Below the pieces are notes generated by a model. The model worked only from the letters and a program-made list of their open reading frames with translations, was not told where the DNA came from and did no database searches. From Campylobacterota bacterium (GTDB taxonomy: Bacteria; Campylobacterota; Campylobacteria; Campylobacterales; Sulfurovaceae): 14,581 nt of DNA. Position 1 is the first letter of the stretch; each line of letters opens with the position of its first letter. Below, piece by piece: positions 5,209-12,599 of the stretch. The position numbers were made by a program, and so were the translations under genes. Location: positions 1 through 14,581 of the forward strand of contig JAUVCL010000038.1 of NCBI GenBank assembly GCA_030595845.1, in the 5' to 3' direction.

Positions 5209-6138
5209 ATGAAAGTAGCATATAAAAAAGTAGCATATATAACAGACGAGATCTATTTGCAGCATGATACAGGGGTAATGCACCCTGAATCTCCACAGCG
5301 ACTAAAGGCTATCAATAATGCTATTGAACCTTTACGTGAATCATTAGTCTTTAAATCTCCTCTAAAAGTCTCTCCTCGTGTACTTGAACTTGTACATACA
5401 CCAGAACATATTGAACATATTGAAAATACGAGTCAGTATGGAGGAAGTATTGATTCAGATACCATTTGCTCCAGGGCTTCTTATGATGCTGCATGCATGG
5501 CTGTAGGAGCAGGAGTGGTTGCGTTGGATGGCATAAAGTCTGGAGAGTTTGAACGGGCTTTTTGTGCAGTTAGACCTCCGGGTCATCATGCCACACCTAC
5601 CCAGGCTATGGGTTTTTGTCTTTTTAACAATATAGCCATTGCTACACGTTATGCACAGAGTATAGGGTATGAAAAAGTGATGATCATTGATTTTGATGTA
5701 CATCATGGCAATGGAACACAGGATACGTTTTATGAGGATAGTTCTGTATTTTACTTCTCTTCACATCAGGCTTATGCCTACCCTGGTACCGGGGCAGAAG
5801 CAGACAGGGGAAGAGGTGAAGGAGAAGGGTACACAGCAAATTTTTTAATGATGCCTGAAAGCAGCGATCTTGAATTACTTGATATTTATGAAAATGATCT
5901 TCCCCCTCTAATAGAAGCGTTCAATCCTGATATTATTTTGGTTTCAGCAGGATATGATCTTCATGAAAGTGACCCTTTGGCACAGTTAAATATAACGACT
6001 GAGGGGATCAGGAAAATGCTAAGAGGCATACTTGACAGTAAGGATGTGCCTTATGTCTTTTTTTTAGAGGGTGGTTATGATGTAGATGCCCTTGGAGAAA
6101 ATGTTAAAGTGACACTAGAAGAGATGTTATGGAGGTAG
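5209..6138 (+). CDS. Histone deacetylase family (class II) zinc deacetylase
   Basis: The protein is 309 residues, the usual size for bacterial class II HDAC-like/acetylpolyamine amidohydrolase enzymes. These Zn2+ enzymes remove acetyl (or acyl) groups from lysine or polyamines in the cytoplasm. Visible landmarks: MHPESPQR near the N-terminus, RPPGHHA with the H126-H127 charge-relay pair, IDFDVHHGNGTQ with zinc ligands D163 and H165, SAGYDLHESDPL with zinc ligand D255, and EGGYD with the catalytic-type Y290. All key residues are present, so it should be active. The natural substrate cannot be told from sequence. AGAGG precedes the ATG. The first codons contain an in-frame 15-bp tandem duplication (KVAYK-KVAY), and the second copy would be a normal family N-terminus. 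It is co-transcribed with the HTH/coiled-coil gene. Confidence 0.92.
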   Translation: MKVAYKKVAYITDEIYLQHDTGVMHPESPQRLKAINNAIEPLRESLVFKSPLKVSPRVLELVHTPEHIEHIENTSQYGGSIDSDTICSRASYDAACMAVGAGVVALDGIKSGEFERAFCAVRPPGHHATPTQAMGFCLFNNIAIATRYAQSIGYEKVMIIDFDVHHGNGTQDTFYEDSSVFYFSSHQAYAYPGTGAEADRGRGEGEGYTANFLMMPESSDLELLDIYENDLPPLIEAFNPDIILVSAGYDLHESDPLAQLNITTEGIRKMLRGILDSKDVPYVFFLEGGYDVDALGENVKVTLEEMLWR

Positions 6139-6163
6139 ACAAAGGACATACTGTCCTCTGTCT
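6137..6163 (+). terminator. Terminator of deacetylase operon
   Basis: AGACA (6137-6141) plus AGGACA (6143-6148) pair with TGTCCT (6152-6157) plus TGTCT (6159-6163), with one A/C mismatch and a TAC loop. The T-rich stretch TATATTATTATTTT follows on the plus strand. The stem begins inside the deacetylase stop codon and sits between convergent genes. Confidence 0.65.
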
Positions 6164-6170
6164 TATATTA

Positions 6171-6974
6171 TTATTTTACAACAGATTTTTTTAATGATCT
6201 TTCAATAGTATCAGGGATACTTGATATTTTCATAAATTGTCCCATGCTAAGTAGCGGATATGAAATTGCAAGATAGTATTTTGCATGTAATGAATATGCT
6301 TTTCCATTTTCAATCAAAATTGTATATGGTAGTAAAATGGCTTTATCTACACCGATCTTATCGATAAAGTTTTCTGAACCTTTTGACATTTTAACCCCTA
6401 CCAAAGTACTTCCATTTGCCAATTTAACTTCAAATAACTTTTTCTTTGCCTTAACAGCCAATGCATCACCTGCTCTAAGTTCTATCATATCTTGATAGTA
6501 TGGCATTGCCATCATAAAGTGATAACCTGAAAGATTAGAACTTTTTAATACATCTTTTGTTGCTGTTAATGTACCAAGTGCTTTTTTAATTGAAGCAGTG
6601 ATAGCTGTGTCACTTCCTTTTTTGAAATCTTTTTGCATAAATGCCGGGAGCCAGTAACCAGGGTTTGTTACAAGAACAGTTTTTGCAGATGAATCTACCA
6701 TTACTCTTTGTATAGCGGCAAAACCACGAAGAGATTTACTTGCATTTGAAGTAAGGGCTTTGTTTGTAACGACCATTACACTCAAGTTTTTTTTACCTGC
6801 AGGAGAATAGCTTGTAAGTACTTTGAAACCAGCTTTACTTAGTTTAGACTTTACTGTTTTTGCATCAGCATACGGTGCATTATAATAAGCAGTGATATCT
6901 GCGGCTTGAAGAGAAACTGCAGCGAAGAGAAAAAGTGCGATCGTAGCAGAAAGTTTTGAAATCATTGTTGACAT
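6171..6974 (-). CDS. Exported protein of unknown function
   Basis: The protein is 267 residues. An N-terminal signal peptide (about 1-24, cleavage near LQA|AD) is followed by a soluble alpha/beta region (DITAYYNAPYADAKTVKSKL...). A GFKVLTSYSP strand and a C-terminal GQFMKISSIPDTIERSL segment recall DUF302-type exported proteins of sulfur-oxidising epsilonproteobacteria, but the match is weak and I do not assign it. I see no metal-binding cysteines or catalytic motif. The start at 6974 is preferred over the internal ATG at 6965 because AAGGA lies 7 nt upstream of the former. It is divergent from the RND permease genes across 153 nt and convergent with the deacetylase. A periplasmic location is the only firm inference. 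Confidence 0.75.
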   Translation of the reverse strand: MSTMISKLSATIALFLFAAVSLQAADITAYYNAPYADAKTVKSKLSKAGFKVLTSYSPAGKKNLSVMVVTNKALTSNASKSLRGFAAIQRVMVDSSAKTVLVTNPGYWLPAFMQKDFKKGSDTAITASIKKALGTLTATKDVLKSSNLSGYHFMMAMPYYQDMIELRAGDALAVKAKKKLFEVKLANGSTLVGVKMSKGSENFIDKIGVDKAILLPYTILIENGKAYSLHAKYYLAISYPLLSMGQFMKISSIPDTIERSLKKSVVK

Positions 6975-7127
6975 GGAGAATTCCTTTGGGGTTGTGTAAT
7001 TGTTTAATACAAAAAACTATTTTTAATTAAACAGGTTAGTATTATCTCATAGTAATCGTTATGATTGTATTAATTTAATATAATTATTTATACTTATTTT
7101 TATAGATAAAATAGGTTATAATATCGG
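6975..7127. promoter_or_regulatory. Divergent AT-rich promoter region
   Basis: This 153-nt region separates the minus-strand exported protein from the plus-strand RND genes. A TATAAT (7117-7122) ends only 5 nt before the RND ATG at 7128, and TAAAAT (7107-7112) lies slightly upstream. Either would give an unusually short leader. TCATA..TATGA arms (about 7047-7064) form an imperfect dyad. No clear -10 for the minus gene could be chosen. Confidence 0.4.
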
Positions 7128-8750
7128 ATGGAAATTTATAAAATAAAAAATATTGCTGGACATCTTGCGAAGGGGTTTTTAAATAATCCCTTAACCCCTG
7201 TTATTGCAGTGGCACTTTTACTTTTAGGGTATTTGTCTTTGGAGGTCATGCCAAGAGAAGAAGATCCGCAGATTGAAGTGAGTGGGGGATCTATTATCGT
7301 TGCTATCCCGGGTGCTACACCACAGGAAATAGCGAATGTTGTGATCAAACCTTTGGAACGTAGAATACGTGAGATCAAAGGGGTAGAAAATGTGTATGGT
7401 ACTGCCATGAACAATGTAGGGATGATCAATGTACAGTATTATATAGGAGAAGACAGGGAAGCTTCCAATCTCAAACTCTATGATAAAGTCATGCAAAATA
7501 TGGATCAGCTTCCTGCAGGTACGATGATGCCTATGGTAAAACCTTTCGATATAGATATAGATATCCCTATTTTAACAGTGGCATTTTATAAACTTGCAGA
7601 TAGAGAGAATAATACCAATACCTTCTATAGGACTATACGTGAGATACAGCAAAATATCAATGCCCTAGATAATGTATCAAAAACAACATTGAAAGGTGTC
7701 AAGCGTCCACAGTTCAATGTACTTATAGACTTACATAAACTCTCTGCTTATCATATTTCATTGGGACAGGTAGCGAATGCTGTAAAATCCATTTCAACCA
7801 ATGCTCCGGAGATAGACAATATTACATCAACGGGTAAACTGATCGTTTTTTCTGTTAAAAATGCTATTGATGATGTGGATGATCTCAACGAGCTTATTAT
7901 TGCACAATATATGGGCTCTCCTATTTATTTAAAAAATATTGCAAAAGTTGACTATAACTATGATATACAAAACCATAAGTCTGCTTCATTGACGTATCGA
8001 CTTGATACGAATGCAAGTGAAGAAGTGGGGGGTTCAGAAATACTATTCCGTGATGCTGGAGATCAAGTGACGATGACAGTAGCAAAACTAAAAGGTACCA
8101 ATGCCGTACATATCGCTGAAAGCGTCATAGCAGAATTACAAAAAGAAAAAGCATCTTTAACGGCACAGGGCATGGGTTTCATTGTAACACGTAACTATGG
8201 TATACGGGCAAATGAAGCGGTTAATGAGCTTGTGCATCATCTGCTTATTACTATTTTTATTATTGCACTTATCTTGATACCATTTTTAGGATGGAGAGAG
8301 TCTATGGTTGTGACCATCGCAGTACCTATGATACTTGCAGCCACACTTTTTATTGCCTTGATGACTGATCAGACCATCAACCGTATCACACTGTTTGCCT
8401 TTTTACTGAGTCTAGGATTGATCGTCGATGATGCTATTGTTGTGATAGAAAATATCCACAGGCGGCTACATTTAGAGTGTTCAAAAGATCAGGATTTTGA
8501 TGAGATCATCATTCAGGCGACAGATGAGATTGGACCTGCTACAAATATTGCAACCATTGCCATTATGCTTACGATGATCCCTATGGCGTTTGTGGGTGGT
8601 ATGATGGGACAGTTTATGAAACCCATACCGCTTAATGTACCGGTTGCATTGGGGATCTCTTTATTCGTTGCTTATGTATTTGCACCTTACCTGGCACGTA
8701 AATTCATCAAGTTTGAAAAACAAGCCCCAGAATCAAAAGAGGAAGTGTAA
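7128..8750 (+). CDS. RND efflux permease, N-terminal half (TM1-TM6)
   Basis: The protein is 540 residues, corresponding to the first half of a ~1050-residue RND permease, which exports substrates across the inner membrane using proton flow. TM1 is at about 21-38. The large periplasmic domain contains MPREEDPQI, the SGGSIIVAIPGATPQEIANV porter segment, and VAKLKGTNAVHIAESV. TM2-TM6 occupy about 370-525. TM4 carries SLGLIVDDAIVVIENIHRR with D434-D435, the proton-relay pair equivalent to AcrB D407-D408. The protein ends after TM6 in a short charged tail (FEKQAPESKEEV), just where single-chain pumps continue through a cytoplasmic loop into TM7. The stop overlaps the next gene's ATG (TAATG). The only possible upstream start is this ATG, because a TAA precedes it in frame at 7119-7121; its ribosome-binding site is poor. 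Confidence 0.9.
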   Translation: MEIYKIKNIAGHLAKGFLNNPLTPVIAVALLLLGYLSLEVMPREEDPQIEVSGGSIIVAIPGATPQEIANVVIKPLERRIREIKGVENVYGTAMNNVGMINVQYYIGEDREASNLKLYDKVMQNMDQLPAGTMMPMVKPFDIDIDIPILTVAFYKLADRENNTNTFYRTIREIQQNINALDNVSKTTLKGVKRPQFNVLIDLHKLSAYHISLGQVANAVKSISTNAPEIDNITSTGKLIVFSVKNAIDDVDDLNELIIAQYMGSPIYLKNIAKVDYNYDIQNHKSASLTYRLDTNASEEVGGSEILFRDAGDQVTMTVAKLKGTNAVHIAESVIAELQKEKASLTAQGMGFIVTRNYGIRANEAVNELVHHLLITIFIIALILIPFLGWRESMVVTIAVPMILAATLFIALMTDQTINRITLFAFLLSLGLIVDDAIVVIENIHRRLHLECSKDQDFDEIIIQATDEIGPATNIATIAIMLTMIPMAFVGGMMGQFMKPIPLNVPVALGISLFVAYVFAPYLARKFIKFEKQAPESKEEV

Positions 8751-10660
8751 TGGAAAGTATTGTTTACAAGATCCTCAGTAGTAAAAGAAATAAATTCCTT
8801 GTTATCCTTATGGTTATTCTGTCTATGATAGGTGCTGTATATATGATACCCACAAAGCTTATTTTGGCACGAATGCTGCCTGGTAAAAGTGCCAATACCT
8901 TTACGGTATATGTAGATACCAAAACCAATGCATCCATCAAAGAAACTAAGTCTGTTACAAGTTGTATCGTCAATAATTTGAAGCTTGAAAAAGAGATCAC
9001 TGATATGGAAGTCTTTTTGGGGCAGGGTGCACCTTTGGATTATGCTGGATTGGTAAAGGGAAGTGGGTTAAAATCACTCAAAAATCAAGCAGAGATAGTC
9101 ATCAACCTTACTGATAAACATCACCGTGATGAACCTTCATTTGTGATGGTTCATCGTTTGCGTTCCATCATCAATAAAGCATGTGGTGCATTAGTAGAGA
9201 ACAGTAGTATACGCTTTACAGAGATGCCCGCAGGACCTCCTACTTTGGCTACTATAGTGGTAGAACTTTATGGTAAAAATGATGTTGTTTTGCGTAAAAC
9301 AGCCCTTAAAATTGCAGATCTACTTAAAGAGACAGAGGGACTGGTCGATATTGACATCATGCAAGATGATATCTATACAAAATATGATCTTGTACCTGAT
9401 AAAGAGAAGATCATACGCAGTGGATTAAATGTTGAACAGGTTAATAACATAGTGTTCTTGGCTTTTAAAGGGATGCCTATAGCATATAAAAACACACGTA
9501 ATCAACAAGATCAGATCCCCATCTTTTTAAGACTTGATGATGCAACACGACTTGTGAAAATTGCTTCAAAAACAGCCTTTCTTGATAAGCTCTTATCCCT
9601 TAACCTCATGAACGATAAAGGGATGATGATTCCCATTAGTGAAATTGTCACCATCGAAGCAGTTGAGTCGAGTCCTACGATCTTTAGAAAAAACCTTAAA
9701 AACATGGTAACGATCACTGCTGAGTGTGATATGGTAAGTCAGGTCTATCCTCTACTTGAAGCAAGAGCAAAGATGATGGATCTGTTCTCAGAAGAGTATA
9801 CGGTCACAAAGGTGCCTGGTATCACAACCTATATGTTTGATCTGGATATCGTCGATAAAGAGAGTGGTGCAGAGATGTTAGTACGCTGGGATGGTGAAAT
9901 GAAAGTCTCACTGGATACCTTTCGTGATCTTGGAGGGGCCTTCATAGCGGCACTTGTTTTGATGTTCCTTTTGATGGTCTTGTATTATAAATCATTTGCA
10001 TTAAGCGGCATTGTACTCATAGGTAGTTTTCTTTCTATCATTGGAGTCATAGTAGGGCATTGGGTAACCGATAAGATACAGCTTTATGCGACAGATACAC
10101 ATTTCTTTCTTACGGCAACCTCACTCATTGGGTTTATCTCACTGATGGGTATTTCTGCACGAAGTTCGTTACTTCTGATCGATTTTTCAAAGTCTTTATT
10201 AGAAGAAGGTATGGAGAAAAAAAGAGCGATCGCCATTGCTACGGCTACACGGGCAAAACCTATTATGCTGACTGCCGTTGCCATTATATTGGGTTCTTTA
10301 CTTTTGGCAACAGACCCTATATTTGGAGGACTTGGTGTAGCGCTTATCTTTGGAAGTATGGCAGCAACACTGGTTTCACTCTTTTTTATACCGGTTTTGA
10401 TGGACAATGCAAGGGCACTTATGCCACCTGAGTGTTATGGAAAGAGTATTCATATGGATCCCGAAACAAAGATGACATGGTGTGTCTTGACAGACAATAT
10501 CAAATCTTATTTTCCTTATACAAAAAAAGAGAAGTGTGATGAAGCAAAAGTGGCATATGAAGAAAGGCTAAAGAGAAAAGAAGAGGAAGAGGAAAAGAGA
10601 ATATCTGAACTTAAACTAGCAAAGAAGAAGAAAAAAGAGAAAAAGTCTGACAAGAAGTAA
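8750..10660 (+). CDS. RND efflux permease, C-terminal half (TM7-TM12)
   Basis: The protein is 636 residues and supplies the second half of the pump. TM7 is at about 16-33, a second periplasmic porter/docking region at about 40-385, and TM8-TM12 at about 392-552. The TM10 segment GISARSSLLLIDFSK has R471 where AcrB has its essential K940, and R501 in ATATRAKPIMLT aligns with AcrB R971, so the proton-relay residues are present in the Arg form. Beyond TM12 there is an ~80-residue cytoplasmic tail with C562, C578 and C596 and a Lys/Glu-rich helix (605-636), longer than usual. A strong AGAGGAAG (8738-8745) precedes the ATG, which overlaps the stop of the first half (TAATG), so the two halves should be made in a coupled way and assemble together. 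No adaptor or TolC-like gene is adjacent. Confidence 0.9.
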   Translation: MESIVYKILSSKRNKFLVILMVILSMIGAVYMIPTKLILARMLPGKSANTFTVYVDTKTNASIKETKSVTSCIVNNLKLEKEITDMEVFLGQGAPLDYAGLVKGSGLKSLKNQAEIVINLTDKHHRDEPSFVMVHRLRSIINKACGALVENSSIRFTEMPAGPPTLATIVVELYGKNDVVLRKTALKIADLLKETEGLVDIDIMQDDIYTKYDLVPDKEKIIRSGLNVEQVNNIVFLAFKGMPIAYKNTRNQQDQIPIFLRLDDATRLVKIASKTAFLDKLLSLNLMNDKGMMIPISEIVTIEAVESSPTIFRKNLKNMVTITAECDMVSQVYPLLEARAKMMDLFSEEYTVTKVPGITTYMFDLDIVDKESGAEMLVRWDGEMKVSLDTFRDLGGAFIAALVLMFLLMVLYYKSFALSGIVLIGSFLSIIGVIVGHWVTDKIQLYATDTHFFLTATSLIGFISLMGISARSSLLLIDFSKSLLEEGMEKKRAIAIATATRAKPIMLTAVAIILGSLLLATDPIFGGLGVALIFGSMAATLVSLFFIPVLMDNARALMPPECYGKSIHMDPETKMTWCVLTDNIKSYFPYTKKEKCDEAKVAYEERLKRKEEEEEKRISELKLAKKKKKEKKSDKK

Positions 10661-10716
10661 TTTAGTATCTGTTTAGATTGATCTTTATTGTATTATGATC
10701 TATGACCCTGGCATAG

Positions 10717-10744
10717 ATTATGATGTTAATCTACATATCATAAT
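10717..10744. repeat. ATTATGAT/ATCATAAT inverted repeat
   Basis: ATTATGAT (10717-10724) and ATCATAAT (10737-10744) are perfect 8-bp arms with a 12-nt spacer, and ATTATGAT also occurs directly at 10692-10699. The core TTATGAT/ATCATAA with 11-12 nt spacing is also found over the SYLF 1 promoter (3506-3530), so it may be a shared operator. It lies upstream of the possible small ORF at 10772. Confidence 0.35.
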
Positions 10745-10771
10745 GCAACTCTCTACCCAAGGGTATTTCCG

Positions 10772-10861
10772 ATGGACAACTCATTTCAGAATCTCTCTAG
10801 CATCCTATGGATTGTTACCGAGGAATACATACACTACATCATCTTGATTATGAGTAACTAG
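10772..10861 (+). CDS. Possible 29-residue hydrophobic peptide
   Basis: An ATG with AAGGG 8 nt upstream opens a 29-codon frame (MDNSFQNLSSILWIVTEEYI, then HYIILIMSN) ending in TAG at 10859-10861. The C-terminal two-thirds are hydrophobic and amphipathic, as in small membrane peptides. CATAAT (10739-10744), inside the ATCATAAT arm, could be a -10 box. There is no family recognition and no codon-level evidence of selection; it may be chance. Confidence 0.22.
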   Translation: MDNSFQNLSSILWIVTEEYIHYIILIMSN

Positions 10862-10866
10862 GGGTA

Positions 10867-10882
10867 TTAGATGTGCCCATAT
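10867..10882. repeat. 16-bp repeat, intergenic copy
   Basis: Identical to 4191-4206 (TTAGATGTGCCCATAT). On the minus strand it is preceded by TGATAT, which could serve as a weak -10, giving the same promoter/start arrangement as at SYLF copy 2. No gene follows it on the minus strand, however: an ATG inside the repeat opens only ten codons before a stop. Confidence 0.6.
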
Positions 10883-11077
10883 ATCAATTACTGGTATAAT
10901 TCTTACTATCTTGAAAACCTATTCTCTGTATCTAAAAGGCATTTCTAAAAACATTTAGTTTGGTGTATAGAATGATGTTCATTTCAATAGACATGCTTCA
11001 TGAAATAGTAGTTTTAAGTAAAATTGTAACGGGAAAAATTAATAAGGTGAGTTTGGAAAAGTAGAGAAAGTGACAGT

Positions 11078-11102
11078 TTCTCCCTCTGCAGTAGAGGGAG
11101 AA
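11078..11102 (-). terminator. Terminator-like stem after FadL-type gene
   Basis: TTCTCCCTCT (11078-11087) and AGAGGGAGAA (11093-11102) form a perfect 10-bp stem with a GCAGT loop, 6 nt past the stop of the FadL-type gene on the minus strand. The downstream minus strand is only moderately T-rich (ACTGTCACTTTCTCTACTTT). The stem probably ends or protects this transcript. Confidence 0.6.
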
Positions 11103-11108
11103 GTAAGA

Positions 11109-12365
11109 TTAAAATTTATACGCTAACTGGAAAGAAAGACTGTTTTCACTGTGATCAGTTGATATTTGTGCAGGAGCAGCACCAAATAAACCAGTCACAT
11201 TAAATGTCTCTGTATTTTCTGGGGCATGAACATATGCTAAATCAATTGAAAACTGTTCTGAGAATGTATAACTTCCACCAAATGTATAGTGACTTTCTTG
11301 AGTTGCAGGAAACCCTAGAAGATTAAAGAAGTTTAATCTTGGATCTTGTCCTTCAACAACAGCGGAACTTGCATGATTATAACCAGCTCTTAGCGCCCAG
11401 TTGTCTTGAGAAAATTGGTAACCAAAGGCATAAACATCTTGATCTTCCCAACCAAAGTCACCATAGCCTTTAGTCTCTGACCATTGAATTCTTTTATAAT
11501 CAAAGGCAAAAAGGTGCTGACCCATCTCATACCCAATACCTATACCATATTCGGCAGGTTGCTCTAGTGTATCTGTAATAGAAGCTAGTGGATCACCGGG
11601 ACCCATGAGAAATGTTCCCATTGCAGTTGTAATTTGACCATCATAGTCCATTTCAATGGAAGATTTATATTGTGCACCTAAAGTAAGACCTGCTGCACCA
11701 TCTTCTGTAAAGTCATAGGCAATACCTAAGTTATAACCAAAACCAAAATCTTGTGCTAATCCAGCACCAACAGTCATAGGTGTCATCCCTGGTACAATAT
11801 AGTTTATGTCTAAGTTACCATATTGCATTATGGGTGTTACAGCTAAACTTAAACCACCAGTCTTATATGCAATTGGTACACCAAATTGAAGTAGTTGGAG
11901 GTTTGTTACCATATTAAAGTTGTTTACAGAAAAAGGGTTATTAGGGTTCGTTGCTTTACTATAGTCTGTACCCATACCAGCTGTTCCCCACATACCTACA
12001 CCGATATACCAGTTATCATCGATCTTATGTGCTATAGACACTTCTGGAATCATATTAGTATCTGCATCAGATGTAAATTCTGATCCCATTTGGGCTGCAA
12101 GTGGTGCAGTGATCGTTGTTGTAATATCTGGCATAAAGAGTGTACCACCAAATGCAATTTCAGTACCTTCTACAGATGTAATGAGAGCAGGGTTACTTAA
12201 TCCAGACTCTGCACCATGAGATACAGCAATACTTGCACCACCCATACCTCTTGCTTTAGTACCAACAGCGATAAGGTTATCTCCATTTGTTGCATGTATC
12301 ATTGTAGATGTAACGAGAGAAAGCGTGATTAGCTTAGCGATTGTTCTTGTAGTTTTTATGTTCAT
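11109..12365 (-). CDS. OmpP1/FadL-family outer membrane protein
   Basis: The protein is 418 residues. I choose the ATG at 12365, not the longer frame from 12422, because AAAGGA lies just upstream and the N-terminus becomes a signal peptide (1-24, MNIKTTRTIAKLITLSLVTS then TMIHA|TN). The mature N-terminus NGDNLIAVGTKARGMGGASI, followed by SGLSNPALI, is the FadL hatch signature. The rest alternates short beta strands with turns (YGIGIGYEMG, FAFDYKRIQWS, WALRAGYNHA, YTFGGSYTF) and ends in AYKF with the terminal Phe recognised by the BAM machinery. FadL-type barrels pass hydrophobic compounds, such as long-chain fatty acids or aromatics, across the outer membrane; the substrate here is unknown. 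It is a single-gene unit with its own promoter and 3' stem, facing away from adk. Confidence 0.9.
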   Translation of the reverse strand: MNIKTTRTIAKLITLSLVTSTMIHATNGDNLIAVGTKARGMGGASIAVSHGAESGLSNPALITSVEGTEIAFGGTLFMPDITTTITAPLAAQMGSEFTSDADTNMIPEVSIAHKIDDNWYIGVGMWGTAGMGTDYSKATNPNNPFSVNNFNMVTNLQLLQFGVPIAYKTGGLSLAVTPIMQYGNLDINYIVPGMTPMTVGAGLAQDFGFGYNLGIAYDFTEDGAAGLTLGAQYKSSIEMDYDGQITTAMGTFLMGPGDPLASITDTLEQPAEYGIGIGYEMGQHLFAFDYKRIQWSETKGYGDFGWEDQDVYAFGYQFSQDNWALRAGYNHASSAVVEGQDPRLNFFNLLGFPATQESHYTFGGSYTFSEQFSIDLAYVHAPENTETFNVTGLFGAAPAQISTDHSENSLSFQLAYKF

Positions 12366-12393
12366 TCTTGTCCTTTTAGTAAAATGTACCACT

Positions 12394-12402
12394 ATAATAT
12401 CA
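12394..12402 (-). promoter_or_regulatory. Extended -10 promoter of FadL-type gene
   Basis: On the minus strand TGATATTAT (TATTAT = 12399-12394) is a good extended -10 box. Transcription would start about 12387, giving a ~20-nt leader with AAAAGGA before the ATG at 12365. Confidence 0.5.
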
Positions 12403-12571
12403 AAATAATATTGAATAATCAAGTAAATCTATAAGTTTTATAGAATTAATCATATTTAATAAGTAATATTAGTTTTTTTAATAAAAGTGGGCTATGAAAT
12501 TAATCAATAAAAATGATGAAGGTAAATGTTAAGAATAGTGGAGAATGAGGAATAAGTTGAGAGTATACTTT

Positions 12572-12599
12572 GACCTACTGAATAGTAGGTCGGGTTTTT
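12572..12599 (+). terminator. Plus-oriented terminator abutting adk stop
   Basis: GACCTACT (12572-12579) and AGTAGGTC (12584-12591) form a perfect 8-bp stem with a GAAT loop, followed by GGGTTTTT on the plus strand. This is a good intrinsic terminator in the plus direction. On the minus strand, where adk ends at 12598, the stem is preceded by A's and followed by AAAGTATA, so it lacks a T-run for adk. No plus-strand gene is evident upstream in 12423-12571, which is AT-rich and holds only trivial ORFs. Confidence 0.6.

Larger units (their letters stand above)
10661..11077. other. Intergenic stretch with repeats, no convincing gene
   Basis: This ~420-nt region follows the RND genes. It contains ATCTATG (10698-10704)/CATAGAT (10712-10718), a 7-bp stem that could help end the RND transcript, and three copies of ATTATGAT: direct at 10692 and 10717, inverted at 10737. 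It also has a 16-bp repeat shared with the SYLF 2 promoter, an extended -10-like TGGTATAAT near 10892, and a possible 29-codon ORF (listed separately). The rest shows no long ORF, tRNA or recognisable RNA. Confidence 0.5.

Noticed and set aside
5081..5296. Minus-strand ORF opposite the coiled-coil gene
   Set aside because: It is a shadow of the Lys/Glu-rich heptad codons; there is no start signal and the plus-strand genes explain the sequence.
8710..8750. Programmed -1 frameshift joining the two RND halves
   Set aside because: GAAAAAC at 8714-8720 is not in the codon phase needed for a slippery site, and the second half has its own strong Shine-Dalgarno.
10084..10407. 107-codon minus-strand ORF inside the RND second half
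   Set aside because: It lies wholly opposite the conserved TM9-TM12 region of the permease, with no promoter or family resemblance.
10695..10847. 50-codon ORF (MIYDPGIDYDV...)
   Set aside because: No ribosome-binding site, no recognisable similarity, and it overlaps the inverted repeats; composition gives no support.
12366..12422. Longer N-terminus for the FadL-type protein from 12422
   Set aside because: The extra residues (MIIQYYFDIIVVHFTKRTR) precede the signal peptide and cover the promoter; the ATG at 12365 has AAAGGA just upstream.
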